From the NCBI GenBank assembly GCA_027886185.1, contig WOAB01000595.1:5022001-5086000 (forward strand): a stretch of 64,000 nt of DNA, given 5' to 3'. Shown piece by piece: positions 62,021 through 64,000 of this stretch (within the stretch, counting starts at the first letter, position 1; the number at the start of each line of letters is the position of its first letter). A program made the translations under genes and the position numbers. The stretch is from Rheum nobile (taxonomy: Eukaryota; Streptophyta; Magnoliopsida; Caryophyllales; Polygonaceae). The notes beneath the pieces were generated by a model. The model made no database searches and was not told the DNA's origin. It saw only the letters and a program-made list of their open reading frames with translations.

Positions 62021-64000
62021 TTCTTCAGACCCCAGATGACAGCCTGACCTTCTAATGATTTAATAGTATTACATGGTTTTGAAGATTTACTCCCAAGCAA
62101 TAAAATTGAACCATTAGGACGAGTCAAAACAAAACCCAAGGCAGTCATACCATCAGAGGACCGACTAGCATCATAGTCCAGAAAGTATCAGGCAAGAGGG
62201 AAAGCAGCATTCAAGATATACTTGATCTGAGGCAGAGCTGGTGTAGAAGAAACAAAAGAATGAGAGGACTAAAGCAAAGAGAGAACTTGTTGGGATAGCA
62301 ACGAAGGACTTGCATTACAATTTTCAAAAATTCTCTGATTTCTATTCTTCTAGAGAAACCAAATGTAGGTGGTCCAGAGAGCAAGATCAACAGAATTAAG
62401 ACAACTGACAGCAGAGGACCACAAGTCCCAGAAAGAAGAAGGAGAAGTTACAGACAAATCATGAAATTGAGGGAAGAAGCACCAATTGTTTTGGCAAAGG
62501 GGCAGCCTAGTAAAACATGAATAGCAGATTCAAATTTTCTGCAGCAAAGAGAGCAAATATTTGAGCAGACAAGTTTTCTAAATTTGAGTGCTTGCAAGCA
62601 AGGAATAAATCCTTTAAGAGCTCTCCAAATAAAAAGATTCACCTTGGGAATCACATTCAAATTCCAAACCTTCCTCCATATTGTCCCAGAAAGCATCCTA
62701 AAATCAGAATTAGAAGATTCAGCTTGGTCGCATAATTTCAAAATAACTTTGTAAGTAGACTTCACAGTAAACTCTCCATTATGAGAATAAAATCATCTTC
62801 TACAATCGGCAGATTGAGGAGAGATCAGATGAAGAGCATGGAGAGTCTGAAGATCAAGATCAAAGAGCCTGGAATGAAGATCTTTCCACTTCCAATCATC
62901 TAGAGACCAGTCATAGAAATGAGAAACATAAAGATCCAATTCAGACTGAATTGGAGGAGTGATGAACCTGAAACAGTGAGGACGAGGCAACCACCAATCA
63001 TTCCAAAATTTGACATCATCACCATTACCTAGTTCCCAAACAAAACCTCTTTTGACCACCCAAATTGCTTGATGCAAGCTTTTTTAAGCATAGATAGGAC
63101 AAGGACCCAAAGAGGCATTCATGATGTCTGCCTTTTTTAAATATCTTGCTTTCATAATTAGGCCAGTCAGAGAAGAAGGATTGATAAAAAAAAAAAATCT
63201 CCAAATTCCCTTATCTAATAAAGCAAGATCGAAAGCCTCGAAATTTATGAATCACATACCACCAGTATCCTTAGGAGTGCAAAGGCTTTTCCACTTGGAC
63301 CAATGAATCTTTTTATGATCATGAGAACCCCACCAAAACTTGCAAACAATACTGTCTAACTCCTAGAAAGTATAGATAGGAAGTTTGAAGCAACTCATGA
63401 TGTAAGAAGGTATTGCTTGCAAGACAGATTTGATCACAACTTACCTTACAGCTTGAGAGAGTGAACTAGATTTCCACCATTTTGCTTTCTTTCTAATTCT
63501 ATCAACAACTTGTTCAAAGATGATCTTCTTAGATCTCCCAATGATAGTTGAAAGTCCTAAATATTTGTCGTGAGAATCAACCTCCCCGAAACCAAAAAGC
63601 TAAAACAAAGCAGATCTGGAAGCAAGCTCAACATTTGGACTAAAAGAGATCTAGGAATTCAAAGCATTGATTTTTTGGCCAGTGCCCAATTGAAATAAGT
63701 GAAGGAGATCATTGATGTTTGCTGCCTCAACTAAATTAGCTCTACCGAAAATCAGACAGTCATCAGCAAATAGTATATGAGAAATAGTTGGAGCATGTTA
63801 GGTAACTTTAAGGCCATGAAAATGACCTTCATCAAGAGAGGATTTAAAAACACTTCATAGACCTTCCATGATGAGAAGAAAGAGATGAGGAAGATGATCT
63901 CCATGTCTTAACCCTCTTGAAGAAACAAAAGATTGAGTAGGAGAGCCATTAAGCAAGATTGAGAAAGACATTGAGAAAACACATTTGAGAACCAGATCAA
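62021..64000 (-). pseudogene. L1-type LINE: RT C-terminal part, zf-RVT and RNase H start
   Basis: In minus order from the window edge: LNGSPTQSFVSSRGLRHGDH, SHILFADDCLIFGRANLVEA with the RT catalytic FADD box (63750-63772), KKIIFEQVVDRIRKKAKWWK and QAIPSYIMSCFKLPIYTF. The C-terminal part follows: QAIWVVKRGFVWELGNGDDV and KFWNDWWLPRP (63077-62793). Then the zinc-binding zf-RVT region: IWRKVWNLNVIPKVNLFIWR, LVCSNICSLCCRKFESAIHV and LLGCPFA. The RNase H start is MTALGFVLTRPNGSILLL (to 62021). It continues at 48047. Several stops lie in the RT part. The 5' half, with the endonuclease, lies beyond the window. Confidence 0.87.

Overview
This is plant nuclear DNA made almost entirely of transposable elements. 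The LTR retrotransposon lineages (SIRE and Tork copia; Athila, Tat and chromovirus-like gypsy), an L1-type LINE, hAT-like MITEs and a decayed plastid rDNA insert all point to an angiosperm. The sequence alone does not fix the species. The one gene that looks like an ordinary intact host gene is a small heat shock protein at 45684-46124 (minus strand).

Nest 1 (1-29478). An array of about 385-bp tandem repeats (1-410 and 28891-29478) was split by a Tat-like gypsy element, D (411-28890, minus). D keeps both LTRs, a PBS, fragments of gag, RNase H and integrase, and a spliced-looking gene in antisense. That antisense gene was split by an Athila-like gypsy element, C (2093-24748, minus), flanked by a 90-bp direct duplication. 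C carries gag-protease, RT, RNase H and integrase in broken form, plus an intact env-like ORF. Two SIRE-lineage copia elements lie in C's integrase: A (7493-13323, minus, complete ends with 5-bp TSD, most of pol missing) and B (13425-18810, plus, missing its 5' half). A 127-bp L1 tail sits in C's gag. Two hAT-like MITEs sit in D.

Middle (29479-47742). This holds a 1.5-kb palindromic TIR element (29951-31494), a third MITE of the same CCGG-rich type (33237-33658), a replication-protein-A-like gene relic (about 33980-35460), a gag-protease-only LTR element H (36274-41252), decayed plastid 23S/16S rRNA and possible ycf2 fragments (41365-41915), a foldback-like TIR element J (43342-44538), the small heat shock gene, and an LTR-like stretch with an 18-19-bp minisatellite.

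Nest 2 (47743-64000). An L1-type LINE (minus, running off the right edge) was split inside its RNase H domain by a Tork-like copia, F (48048-62020, minus, TSD TTCTT). F was in turn split in its 3' pol region by a second Tat-like gypsy element, E (48913-58307, plus). E has LTRs, PBS, gag, protease, RT, RNase H, an open integrase, and an antisense gene homologous to the one in D.

No element looks fully autonomous: each has stops, frameshifts, deletions or lost catalytic residues. I found no CRISPR, operon or defence-like system. The most interesting signals are the conserved antisense gene of the two Tat elements, the anomalous integration of C, the CCGG-array MITEs with a visible empty site, and the pol-less or gag-only elements A and H. 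All alignments were made by eye.
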